Below, piece after piece: positions 36,317 to 44,235 of a stretch of 64,000 nucleotides of DNA. The first letter of the stretch is position 1. Every line of letters begins with the position of its first letter. The notes beneath the pieces were generated by a model. It saw nothing but the letters and a program-made list of their open reading frames with translations. It had not been told where the DNA came from and searched no databases. Position numbers and translations under genes: made by a program. Source of the stretch: Gammaproteobacteria bacterium. GTDB lineage: Bacteria > Pseudomonadota > Gammaproteobacteria > HK1. Location: assembly GCA_012103455.1 (NCBI GenBank), contig WLWT01000002.1, forward strand, positions 1,035,007 to 1,099,006, given 5' to 3'.

Positions 36317-37678
36317 TCAGAGCAACGCATACTGAGGCGCTCGCGAATCGCCGTTGATTTTCTTGATTGGCTCTATGTCGCTCAATCCAAAGTCCTTAAG
36401 GACGCGTGCCGTTGCCTGTATCGCATATGCATCATGTCGATTGGAGGAGTCGTGTCGGTCAGAAAGCACAGCTAGAAGGATGTATCTTTCGTCCTCACCT
36501 AACAGTTCTTCATGTACCCGACCTGCTTCCTCAACGAGAATCGGAATGCAACGAGAAGTCTTGCGGTCGTCCGTCGTAAGGTGGAGAGAAACTAACTTGC
36601 CATTAGAGGAAAAACTCCCTCTGCGCTTGTTTATCTCCGCGTTGATATGTGCGCTCAGATCTGAGAGCACCCCCTCTTTTTCGAGATCACGTTTAAGCTT
36701 GAAGCAAGAACTCCTTAGTATGCCGTGACAGTGGGGCAACTCGTGCAAAAGAAGACGCTTTGCAATGTCACGTAGTTTTGTATTGGGGTCAGCGTTGTCG
36801 TAAAACCACCATAGGAGACGCTCATCCGTATAGTGAAATAGATTCGCTAGTCCCTCTGTCTCAACAAGCTTGGCGTGCTCTTGGATCAATTCGAAGACTA
36901 GATATTCGAATGCCATGTACTCGTGTGTATAGATGAAGCATTCGTACACGTCGCTTCTTTGGCGACGCCACTCTTGCACAAGTCCCAATCCCTCTGAATC
37001 GATAACAAAATTAGATTCCCCAGGCACGACTCTCAATCGTCTAACGAGTTCCACGCCCATATCTGTCTTTGGCAGTTTCCCGAGCGAATGAGCCATTCGA
37101 AGCACATTATCGATGTTGTCCAGGTCTATACCCGAATTGTTTAGTACGTACGAAGCTGTCCCGTTTACCAGTCCATTGACTCGGCTGAAATTGATGCTGT
37201 ATTTGTCTGCGTGTCGGTGCCGGTGGAGACCATCTTGTTCAAGGAAGATTGGTTTATCTCTCAGACCCGCAAGTGTTTGAGTCTCCTCGACCCAAGAAAC
37301 CTTCTCTTCGTGGTTGTATGGACTGAAGCGATCGATCGCCCATTCAACGGAATGCCCAAACGACCCGCAGTTCACATCGTGATACAAAGCCGCAACCAAG
37401 AGGTCGTTCTTCCAGTCTTGCAAATGCGGATTTCCCGACGCCAACAACTGAGCCAGATACGCCAGTCCAATGGTATGCTCCAGCCGAGAGATGCTTGTCA
37501 AAGGCAGCATCTGGACCGACTTGAAGTTCATCATGCCGATGAGCTTGAGTCGTTTTAGTTCGGGACAGGATTCGACGACATCTAGGATCAAATCGTCCAA
37601 GTCAATTTCGCCGTACATTGGGTCGTAGTATGTTGTCACTGGAAACGTCCTAAATGGTGCTAAGCGTGCTTCCGGCAC
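36317..37678 (-). CDS. HD-domain phosphohydrolase-like protein
   Basis: A 453-residue protein with an HD metal-binding set: SRLEHTIGLAYLAQL (His 68), VAALYHDVNCGSFGHSVEW (His-Asp 100/101, His 109). This is the arrangement of dNTP triphosphohydrolase/SamHD1-like enzymes, although DVNCGSFGH differs from the usual DiGHgPFSH. The C-terminal part (DRHDSSNRHDAYAIQATARV) is not assigned. It overlaps the repressor gene by 29 bp; a start at the internal Met near 37618 would avoid overlap. A nucleotide substrate is probable; specificity unknown. Confidence 0.65.
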   Translation of the reverse strand: MPEARLAPFRTFPVTTYYDPMYGEIDLDDLILDVVESCPELKRLKLIGMMNFKSVQMLPLTSISRLEHTIGLAYLAQLLASGNPHLQDWKNDLLVAALYHDVNCGSFGHSVEWAIDRFSPYNHEEKVSWVEETQTLAGLRDKPIFLEQDGLHRHRHADKYSINFSRVNGLVNGTASYVLNNSGIDLDNIDNVLRMAHSLGKLPKTDMGVELVRRLRVVPGESNFVIDSEGLGLVQEWRRQRSDVYECFIYTHEYMAFEYLVFELIQEHAKLVETEGLANLFHYTDERLLWWFYDNADPNTKLRDIAKRLLLHELPHCHGILRSSCFKLKRDLEKEGVLSDLSAHINAEINKRRGSFSSNGKLVSLHLTTDDRKTSRCIPILVEEAGRVHEELLGEDERYILLAVLSDRHDSSNRHDAYAIQATARVLKDFGLSDIEPIKKINGDSRAPQYALL

Positions 37679-38357
37679 TCCGCCTAAAATCTCTATAGCA
37701 ACGCATTTGGCCGACCACTACGCCTTGGATGTTCAAGTTCTGAGGCGATACTCGCATGGATTTCATACTTCTGTTCGCCGGGGCAAGGATGCCTTCATTG
37801 TCTTCTCGCGAGAGGCGCTGCAACGTTGCAGCGCCATCAATCAGTGCGACTACGATTTCGCCTTCGTTCGCGCGATCTCTATGCTCAACTACCACTAGGT
37901 CGCCGTCGATAATTCCCTCATCAATCATGGAGTCACCCCTGACTCGCAGGACATAACAATCGCCAGATGTCTGTAGGTAGTCTGGAACGGGAATCCGTTC
38001 TGTTACCGCAGCAGCTTCGATAAGGGCCCCAGCAACGATGGTTCCGAGGAGGGGTAGTTCAGTTACTCTCTCCAACTTCGCGCTCGTCAGTCGAATACTA
38101 CGGCGTTGGCCGTTCGGCGGATCGACTAGGCCAGCCTTGACTAGTGCCTTGACATGAAGATGCATCGACCCACGAGACTTGAGCCCGAACGCCGTGCAGA
38201 GGTCACCCAGCGTTGGTGGGCAGTCGCCAGACGCACGCCGATTCACTAGAAGGCGATAGATCGCCTCTTGACGACGGGTTAGTTGCACGCTTGGGGAAGG
38301 CTCGGCTGTATTCACGGGTGGTACATGCGGGCTTCTCTTCTCTTCGAGAAGGAACAT
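37650..38357 (-). CDS. LexA-like repressor with altered catalytic lysine
   Basis: A 235-residue protein. An N-terminal winged helix (QLTRRQEAIYRLLVNRRASG, LGDLCTAFGLKSRGSMHLHV) is like LexA's. The S24 domain has the Ala-Gly cleavage site (GTIVAGALIEA, 109/110) and nucleophilic serine (RGDSMIDEGI, Ser 143). The position of the catalytic lysine reads TLQRLSR: Gln 180 (codon CAG) where LexA has T-V-K-R-L. Self-cleavage is therefore doubtful. First gene of the operon and probably its repressor. Direct repeats TAGAAC lie just upstream of its ATG. Confidence 0.8.
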   Translation of the reverse strand: MFLLEEKRSPHVPPVNTAEPSPSVQLTRRQEAIYRLLVNRRASGDCPPTLGDLCTAFGLKSRGSMHLHVKALVKAGLVDPPNGQRRSIRLTSAKLERVTELPLLGTIVAGALIEAAAVTERIPVPDYLQTSGDCYVLRVRGDSMIDEGIIDGDLVVVEHRDRANEGEIVVALIDGAATLQRLSREDNEGILAPANRSMKSMRVSPQNLNIQGVVVGQMRCYRDFRRSAGSTLSTI

Positions 38358-38365
38358 GCCACATC

Positions 38366-38382
38366 TAGAACAAAATTAGAAC
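38366..38382. promoter_or_regulatory. Direct repeat upstream of the LexA-like gene
   Basis: TAGAACAAAATTAGAAC has two TAGAAC hexamers with an 11-bp period, one DNA turn, 9 bp upstream of the repressor start codon. It resembles half sites of GAAC-type LexA boxes arranged directly rather than inverted. Possible operator; inference only. Confidence 0.35.
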
Positions 38383-38489
38383 TTATGCCAACCCTGCACG
38401 CACGCATGGACGATCCTCTGATGCCGAACCTCGAAGACGGTTAGTCGTGTTGTACTAAAGGCAGTGGGCTGTGTCGAGTTTTGTGCGGC

Positions 38490-38642
38490 ACCTTGGCTCC
38501 GCCTGACAGCACATCAGTCACTTACCCTCACTTCGGCACAATGACAGGTGCCGCAAGGCATTGATTATGAGAGCTTTCTCTAGCGAGAGTTCTGCGACTT
38601 TTAATCGAGTGGTCGCAGGTTCGATCCCTACACGGCCCACCA
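38490..38642. repeat. Right arm and attachment site att4
   Basis: The arm at 38515-38597 (CAGTCACTTACCCTCACTTC, CAGGTGCCGCAAGG, GAGAGCTTTCTCTAGCGAG) precedes a tRNA-Lys 3' copy at 38598-38642. Unlike att1-3 the sequence after it (TTTTCCATCGC) is unrelated, so this is the rightmost boundary of the composite island. Confidence 0.75.
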
Positions 38643-38793
38643 TTTTCCATCGCAAAAACAGCCACGTAGCGACATCGTCGATCGAGCAGCGTCTTTGCCC
38701 GTTTCTATAAAACGTCGAGTTTCTACAATAGTCGATGGTCTCGCCGCCTGAGCCGTCCGGGTGGACGGCGCTACATAACCCCAGACACGCCAG

Positions 38794-39247
38794 TCAGGCA
38801 TCGATATCTTCGAAAATGCTGCGTGTATCTTGGACTGTACCTTGCTTGCTGTCTTTTCGTTTCAGCCAACTGTAGTAGTCGCTACGAGCGACGTTGAGTA
38901 CTCGGCACATGCGATTCACGGGCCAGGCCTTTTATGTCGATCGATAAATCGATATCTCATGGTTTTTCTTGCACAAAAAAAGCCGTCGCCTTTTTTAATA
39001 TATCTTTCTCCATCTTCAGACGACGGACTCCAGCTTCTAAGTCGAGAATTTTTTCCTGCTCCCGAATCCGTTTGCCATGGCCTTGGAATTCCGACCCCTC
39101 AGATTCAAATTCTCGTTTCCATCGTCCAACAAAATTAGGGCGTATCCCTAAACTCCGGCCCGCTTCGGCACAACTATAGCTCTAGTCAACCACTAGACTG
39201 GCGGCTGCTTGTTTAAACTCTTTTGGATAAAATTTTCTTTTTGACAT
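38794..39247 (-). pseudogene. IS3-family OrfA/OrfB fragment
   Basis: From the ATG at 39247 the frame reads MSKRKFYPKEFKQAAASLVV, TAG, then SYSCAEAGRSLGIRPNFVGR and LKMEKDILKKATAFFVQEKP with a stop at 38957. This is a typical IS3 OrfA. OrfB begins RYRFIDRH, shifts frame, and continues PVNRMCRVLNVARSDYYSWL to a stop at 38794. It lies immediately outside att4. No terminal repeats are visible. Confidence 0.7.
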
Positions 39248-39822
39248 GTAACACCTCGTTTTCTGTCATTGTATGACGCTTAACCCGGCGTCCATAATTT
39301 CGGGGTAAGATCAATGCTGCTCTGTTGCTCCTCGCCGAACTCCTAGCGCACGAGATTCGCCGCCAACTGCTCCAGCGCCCTGCCAGCGATCTAGCGCCGA
39401 TGTTGATTCCACCCGTGCGCGAGAGGGTGCCTCCAGAACAGGCTACAGTCCCGCTTCTAACCAAGTATCGCGCGTCAATCGCCGATTGACTTGACCACCC
39501 AGGGGAAGGACTTGGAAGGGCGGCGGCGAGCAGAAAACGCACGTCCGGCCTCGCCAGAAACGAGCGAATCTGGCCTGTGACACCCGTGCAATCGGGCCTT
39601 GAGATCGCAACCGGCACTACGGCCCGGTGGTTCTACACTCTTTACCACGAACGTTGATGCCAACGTTGCACCTTGCCAACCACAAGGTGCAAACGCTACG
39701 GTGCGCCCGCCAGGGCCAGTGCGATCATATCTAGCCACTGGAGTTTCATCAAAATGAACCGCAAGACCGCACTCAGGTGCGTCTAGCTGAGTGAATTTGC
39801 GGCGTTTCACGAGGAAGAGTTT
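39248..39822. other. Non-coding or decayed stretch before the TRAP genes
   Basis: 575 bp without a supported gene. Minus-strand frames of 111-134 codons exist, but they overlap each other, show no family pattern and start in GC-rich low-quality context. The promoter of the TRAP operon should lie in the last 100 bp. Confidence 0.4.
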
Positions 39823-40803
39823 ATGATTTGTTCGATCCGTTGGTCCGCCGTGGTTGCGGCTTTTCTTACGCTTGCCGCCGGCGGCGTTTTGGCTGCCGAG
39901 GTGACCCTTCGCGGAGCTAGCTGCTTTCCCATCGGTTCGCCTCCAGGTAAACCGTTCGAAGCGCTAGTCGAAGCCGTTAATGAACGCGGCAAAAGCCGGG
40001 TTAAGATTGCTCTGCTAGGTGGTGCTCCGGCCATCGGTTCGCCTTTCACGCTCACGCAGAAAATGTCCAAGGGGGCGTACGACGTCGTCGGCTGTACGGA
40101 AGCGTATTTCGGCAATGTGTTGCCCGAGGCACCCGTGTTGCGATTGCAGGAATATACTTTCGCAGAACTTCGCAAGAACGGCGGCTTCGACTATGTGCAG
40201 AACTTGATGCATAAGAAAAATCTGCATCTGGTCGCCCGCCACCATGACTTCGGCCCTTTCCATCTGTGGCTGAACAAGAAGATCGACTCGCCCGATCTGA
40301 CGGGCCTGAACCTACGTGTATCCCCCGTTTATACGGCGCACTTCAAGTCGCTTGGTGCCACGGTGCAGCGCTCGAATATCCAGCAGATCTACACTTATAT
40401 GGAAAACGGCACCGTGCAAGGTTATGGATGGCCAGCACTAGGTTGGGTACCCGCGTGGTTGAAAGTGACCCAATATCGCGTCGATCCGGGCTTCTATAAG
40501 AGTTCGTTGCATACGATGGTCAACTACAAAACGTGGCAGTCGCTGAGTGCCGAGCAACGGGCCATCTTGACTGAGGTCGGTTTGGAGTTTGAAGCGCGCG
40601 CGGAGCCGAATACGCCAGAGTTTCAAGCTGCTTTGCGGCAGCAAGCGGACAAGCTCGCCGCTGGTGGTCTGCAAGCCATTACGTTCACGGGCGCCAATCG
40701 CGATAAATGGCTCCGAAACGCGTCCGATGCGGCTTGGGCTGAAGTGATCGACCGTAGTCCCGAACACGGTCCCAAACTGAAAGCTTTGTTCACCCGCAAC
40801 TGA
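39823..40803 (+). CDS. dctP: TRAP transporter substrate-binding protein DctP
   Basis: A 326-residue periplasmic protein with a signal peptide (AVVAAFLTLAAGGVLAAEVT). Family features include the ligand-binding arginine region (LTGLNLRVSPVYTAHFKSLG, where the Arg of LRV contacts a carboxylate) and the helix QIYTYMENGTVQGYGWP. It captures an organic acid for uptake by DctQM. The substrate cannot be inferred. First gene of the operon dctPQM; a GC-rich inverted stretch between it and dctQ may be a partial terminator. Confidence 0.88.
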   Translation: MICSIRWSAVVAAFLTLAAGGVLAAEVTLRGASCFPIGSPPGKPFEALVEAVNERGKSRVKIALLGGAPAIGSPFTLTQKMSKGAYDVVGCTEAYFGNVLPEAPVLRLQEYTFAELRKNGGFDYVQNLMHKKNLHLVARHHDFGPFHLWLNKKIDSPDLTGLNLRVSPVYTAHFKSLGATVQRSNIQQIYTYMENGTVQGYGWPALGWVPAWLKVTQYRVDPGFYKSSLHTMVNYKTWQSLSAEQRAILTEVGLEFEARAEPNTPEFQAALRQQADKLAAGGLQAITFTGANRDKWLRNASDAAWAEVIDRSPEHGPKLKALFTRN

Positions 40804-40875
40804 GGCAGCGCCTAGCTTCGCTGCTGCCGCCGGCCGCCAACCCGGTGGCTGGCGGCGGGTGATAGTTGTTTTTTT

Positions 40876-41394
40876 ATGGATGTCTTCGTACACCGGTTCC
40901 ATCAGTTCCTGTGGGCCTTGACGGTCCTGGTGGCGCTGTCTATCGCGGCTATCGCGGTCCTGATCCCGGTGAACCTGGTGCTGGTGAAGATGCAGTGGGG
41001 CAACCTTTGGTGGCTGCATGAAGCGGTTGAGTATTTGCTCTATGCCGGCGTGTTTTTGTGCGCACCGTGGGTGTTATCGCAGGACGAACACGTACGTGTT
41101 GACGTGCTGACCTCGGCGTTATCTTGGCACGCTGCCGTTCGGCTAAAGCAGTTGGTGGACGTCGTATGTGCGGCGTTGTGTGTGTTGCTATGCCTGTACG
41201 GCGTGCGCATGGCCATCAGCGAGTTTCAAGACGGGACCCTGCCTGACAAAGATCTGCGCATCCAGACGGGGTACATGATGGTGATCTTTGCGGCCTCATT
41301 CGCGTTGCTGGCCATCGAATTCTTGCTCCGTTGGCGCCGCGCCAAGGCGCTCGTCACCAGCGGGCGGCGCCAGCCGGCCGGGTCAAGCTTGTAG
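40876..41394 (+). CDS. dctQ: TRAP transporter small permease DctQ
   Basis: A 172-residue inner-membrane protein with four hydrophobic helices. The second helix region ends with the family motif WVLSQDEHVRVDVLT (in DctQ: 'l...ghvrvd'). It assembles with DctM into the transport complex. It is 6 bp upstream of dctM. Confidence 0.85.
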   Translation: MDVFVHRFHQFLWALTVLVALSIAAIAVLIPVNLVLVKMQWGNLWWLHEAVEYLLYAGVFLCAPWVLSQDEHVRVDVLTSALSWHAAVRLKQLVDVVCAALCVLLCLYGVRMAISEFQDGTLPDKDLRIQTGYMMVIFAASFALLAIEFLLRWRRAKALVTSGRRQPAGSSL

Positions 41395-41400
41395 CCGGCG

Positions 41401-42846
41401 ATGGAGTGGTACTTCGCTTTCGTGCTGCTTTTAGGCACGGTCTGCGCGGCTATGTTTTTGGGCGTGCCCGTGGCGTTTGCATTCTTCGGCGCGAACGTGC
41501 TCGGCACCGCGTTGTTCATCCATGGCGACATCGGCTTGGTGCTGATGCCGATGGAGTTTCACAACGCGATCACATTCGCTCTGGCGCCCATTGCGTTGTT
41601 TTTATTGATGGGAGAAATTCTTCTACAGACCGGTGTTGCGTTTAAGGCGATCGGCGCGATTGATCGTCTGATCGCGAGGGTTCCGGGCCGTCTTGCGGTC
41701 GTCTCCATTGCCGGTGGCACGGTGTTTTCGTCACTATCGGGCTCCACTATTGCAAATACAGCCATTCTTGGGTCGGTTTTGTTGCCGGACATGCGCGCGC
41801 GTGGTTATCAACCGGCTATTTCGATGGGGCCCATCATGGCGGTGGGCGGCATTGCGATGTTGATTCCGCCGTCTGCACTAGCCGTGCTGTTGGCCTCTCT
41901 CGCTGAACAGTCTGTGGCGCAACTGTTGCTCGCCGGCATCGTGCCTGGACTTCTCATGGCCGTTATGTTCGTCGCATATGTGGTTTTGCGTTGTACGCTG
42001 AATCCGAACCTGGCGCCGGCTTACGCACCTGACACTAGTTATCTCAACGAGCCGTTTACCGTGTCATGGTGCCGCCGCGGCGAAGCGTTTTGGACTTACC
42101 GCTACGACGGCGCACTTAAACGGCTGTTGAACCGCTGGGCACCTTTTGTCATCTACATCGCCCCACTGATGCTGATCTTCGTGATTGTGGTGGGCAGCAT
42201 CTTCTTTAAGATCGCCGCACCTACGGAAGCGGCGGCGCTTGGGTGCTTGGCCGCCTTAGCGGCATGTTATTTCTTCCGCTTATTTACCGGCCGCATTCGT
42301 GTTGCAGGCGTTGAAGGGGCTGAGTTCGATTGGCGCCACATTTTCAAGGCGCTTATCGAGACGGCCAAGATCAACACGATGATCTTGTTCATCATCGCCG
42401 GCTCACTGGTGTTTTCGCAGGCGCTCGCGAACTCCGGTGCCACGGATGGCTTGCTGCAAGTCATTGTTGCCCTCGATCTCTCGAAGCTCGCTGTCGTCGT
42501 CATCATGATAATGGTGCTGCTATTCCTGGGCGCGTTTATGGACCAGGTGTCCATGTTGTTGTTAACGCTGCCGTTCTTTTTGCTAGGAGCACAGTCGTTG
42601 CAGGCGGTTTATTCCATCGACGTCATTTGGCTGATGGTGTTGATGTTGATCACGATGGAGATCAGCTTACTGACACCACCGTTCGGACTGCTGCTTTACG
42701 TCATGAAAGGGGTGGTGCCGTTTGCGGTCACATTGGGCGACATCGTGCGCTCGGCATTACCGTTTATCGCCATCGAGTTATTCGTACTCGCACTGCTGAT
42801 CGCGTGGCCGGGCTTGGCGACATGGCTTCCGGGGCAATTGCGCTAG
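41401..42846 (+). CDS. dctM: TRAP transporter large permease DctM
   Basis: A 481-residue membrane protein. Typical DctM features are an early FLGVPVAFAFFGANV helix, VFSSLSGSTIANTAILGSVL with a conserved Ser-Gly-Ser, and IPPSALAVLLA. Near the C-terminus are GAFMDQVSMLLLTLPFF and LLTPPFGLLLYVMKG, sodium- and substrate-site loops of the family. It is longer than the usual 425 because of a hydrophilic insert at about residues 200-245. It ends the operon; a MITE follows 21 bp later. Confidence 0.9.
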   Translation: MEWYFAFVLLLGTVCAAMFLGVPVAFAFFGANVLGTALFIHGDIGLVLMPMEFHNAITFALAPIALFLLMGEILLQTGVAFKAIGAIDRLIARVPGRLAVVSIAGGTVFSSLSGSTIANTAILGSVLLPDMRARGYQPAISMGPIMAVGGIAMLIPPSALAVLLASLAEQSVAQLLLAGIVPGLLMAVMFVAYVVLRCTLNPNLAPAYAPDTSYLNEPFTVSWCRRGEAFWTYRYDGALKRLLNRWAPFVIYIAPLMLIFVIVVGSIFFKIAAPTEAAALGCLAALAACYFFRLFTGRIRVAGVEGAEFDWRHIFKALIETAKINTMILFIIAGSLVFSQALANSGATDGLLQVIVALDLSKLAVVVIMIMVLLFLGAFMDQVSMLLLTLPFFLLGAQSLQAVYSIDVIWLMVLMLITMEISLLTPPFGLLLYVMKGVVPFAVTLGDIVRSALPFIAIELFVLALLIAWPGLATWLPGQLR

Positions 42847-42867
42847 GTCCTGACACGTTGGCATAAA

Positions 42868-43009
42868 GAGCACCTGCTAAAAATGCACTTTTTTCGCGAT
42901 TGCGGCGTCAGCGCCGTGCTCGAATTCTCAGGTATGACCTATACACTGCGGTTGTGCGCGCGGTGTTTCGTTGCACTCACGAAACAATGACTATTTTTAG
43001 CAGGCGCCC
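42868..43009 (+). repeat. MITE copy 4
   Basis: 142 bp. Both ends carry one additional G (CACCTGCTAAAAA and, at the other end, TTTTTAGCAGG) as in copy 7. The first bases are GAGC instead of GGGC. Flanks TAAA and TGAA are only an imperfect 4-bp repeat. Confidence 0.85.
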
Positions 43010-43036
43010 TGAATACCACGATCCGGAATAAATACC

Positions 43037-43183
43037 ATGAGTCCGCAATCGATTGAGGCTGCTCTTCTGGCCCATCCGCAGGTCGGCAGCGCTGCTGCCG
43101 TGGGGATGCCCGGCAGCTATGCCGGCGCATTGCCGGTTGCCTGCATCACGCTGCGGGCGGGCGCTGAGCCCGATGTTGACTGA
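43037..43183 (+). pseudogene. Acyl-CoA synthetase C-terminal fragment
   Basis: A 48-codon frame reads MSPQSIEAALLAHPQVGSAA, then VGMPGSYAGALPVACITLRA. It corresponds to the C-terminal subdomain of AMP-forming acyl-CoA synthetases (isp.eIE..L..HP.V.eaavvG.pd...ge.p.A.v). The large adenylation domain is absent. It adjoins MITE copy 4. Confidence 0.6.
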
Positions 43184-43253
43184 ACGGACAGCGGCGCTTG
43201 GCGTGTAGCAGCATCCGCTCCCGCTCCTGCTCGGCTGCTCTTCTGGCCCTCGC

Positions 43254-44132
43254 TCAGTCCCCTGCCGCTTCTGCCAGCTTGTCCTGCGTACGTGTTTGAA
43301 AGTCGCTGGCGTCGTGACGCTCGTGCAGTTGCGACTCCGGCTTACCCCAGGTGCGGTTCACCAGGCGCCCGCGCTTGACCCCCGGGCGCCCGGAGAGTTG
43401 CCGGGTCCAGCGCAGCACGTGGGTGTACGAGTCCGCGTTGATGAATTCGCCGGCGTTGTAGAGCAGGCCGAGTGCCAGTGCGCCGTACCAGGGCATGATC
43501 GCCATGTCGGCGATGGAGTACTCGCTGCCGGCCAGGTATTCGCACTGCGCCAGGTGCCGGTCCAATACGTCTAGTTGACGCTTCACTTCCATGGTGAAGC
43601 GGTCGATGGCGTATTCGATTTTCTCGGGCGCGTAAGCGTAGAAGTGTCCGAAGCCGCCGCCTAGATAGGGCGCACTGCCCATCTGCCAAAACAGCCAATT
43701 CATGCACTCCGTGCGCCCCGCATGATCGGCCGGTATGAAGGCGCCGAATTTCTCCGCCAGATACAGCAAAATGGAACCGGACTCGAACACGCGGGTGGGC
43801 GGGCGGGTGCTGTGATCGACCAGGGCGGGGATTTTGGAGTTGGGGTTGGCGGCTACAAAGCCACTGCCGAACTGCTCGCCTTCGTTGATCCGTATCAAGT
43901 AGGCATCGTATTCGGCTCCTGCATGACCTAGCTCCAGCAGTTCCTCCAGCATTGTGGTGACTTTGACGCCGTTCGGTGTAGCCAGCGAGTAGAGCTGTAG
44001 CGGGTGCTTGCCGACCGGCAATGTTTGGTCGTGCGTGGGACCGGCGATGGGCCGGTTGATGTTGGCGAAACGGCCGCCGCTGCCGGCTGCCCATTGCCAC
44101 ACTTCGGGTGGCGTATAGCGGGTCTCACTCAT
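43254..44132 (-). CDS. Glutathione S-transferase, YghU-like
   Basis: A 292-residue protein. A roughly 50-residue N-terminal extension precedes a thioredoxin-like domain (LQLYSLATPNGVKVTTMLEE with NPNSKIPALVDHSTRPPTRV and FESGSILLYLAEKFG). A helical domain follows (CMNWLFWQMGSAPYLGGGFG, YSIADMAIMPWYGALAL) and a GVKRGRLVN end. The N-terminal extension and TPNG motif are typical of YghU/YfcG-type GSTs with glutathione-disulfide reductase activity. Cytoplasmic. It stands alone. Confidence 0.88.
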   Translation of the reverse strand: MSETRYTPPEVWQWAAGSGGRFANINRPIAGPTHDQTLPVGKHPLQLYSLATPNGVKVTTMLEELLELGHAGAEYDAYLIRINEGEQFGSGFVAANPNSKIPALVDHSTRPPTRVFESGSILLYLAEKFGAFIPADHAGRTECMNWLFWQMGSAPYLGGGFGHFYAYAPEKIEYAIDRFTMEVKRQLDVLDRHLAQCEYLAGSEYSIADMAIMPWYGALALGLLYNAGEFINADSYTHVLRWTRQLSGRPGVKRGRLVNRTWGKPESQLHERHDASDFQTRTQDKLAEAAGD

Positions 44133-44235
44133 GCGGATTGCCTAGTCGTTCGAGGTGATTGGATGAGCCGGGTAGCATACACCGCCTGGTAAGGTAGGCT
44201 TTAGGCATGGAAACGGTTAACACGGGTGAGACGGC

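Noticed and set aside
39475..39810. 111-codon minus-strand ORF before dctP
   Set aside because: No ribosome binding site or family pattern; it overlaps other equally long frames and the expected TRAP promoter.
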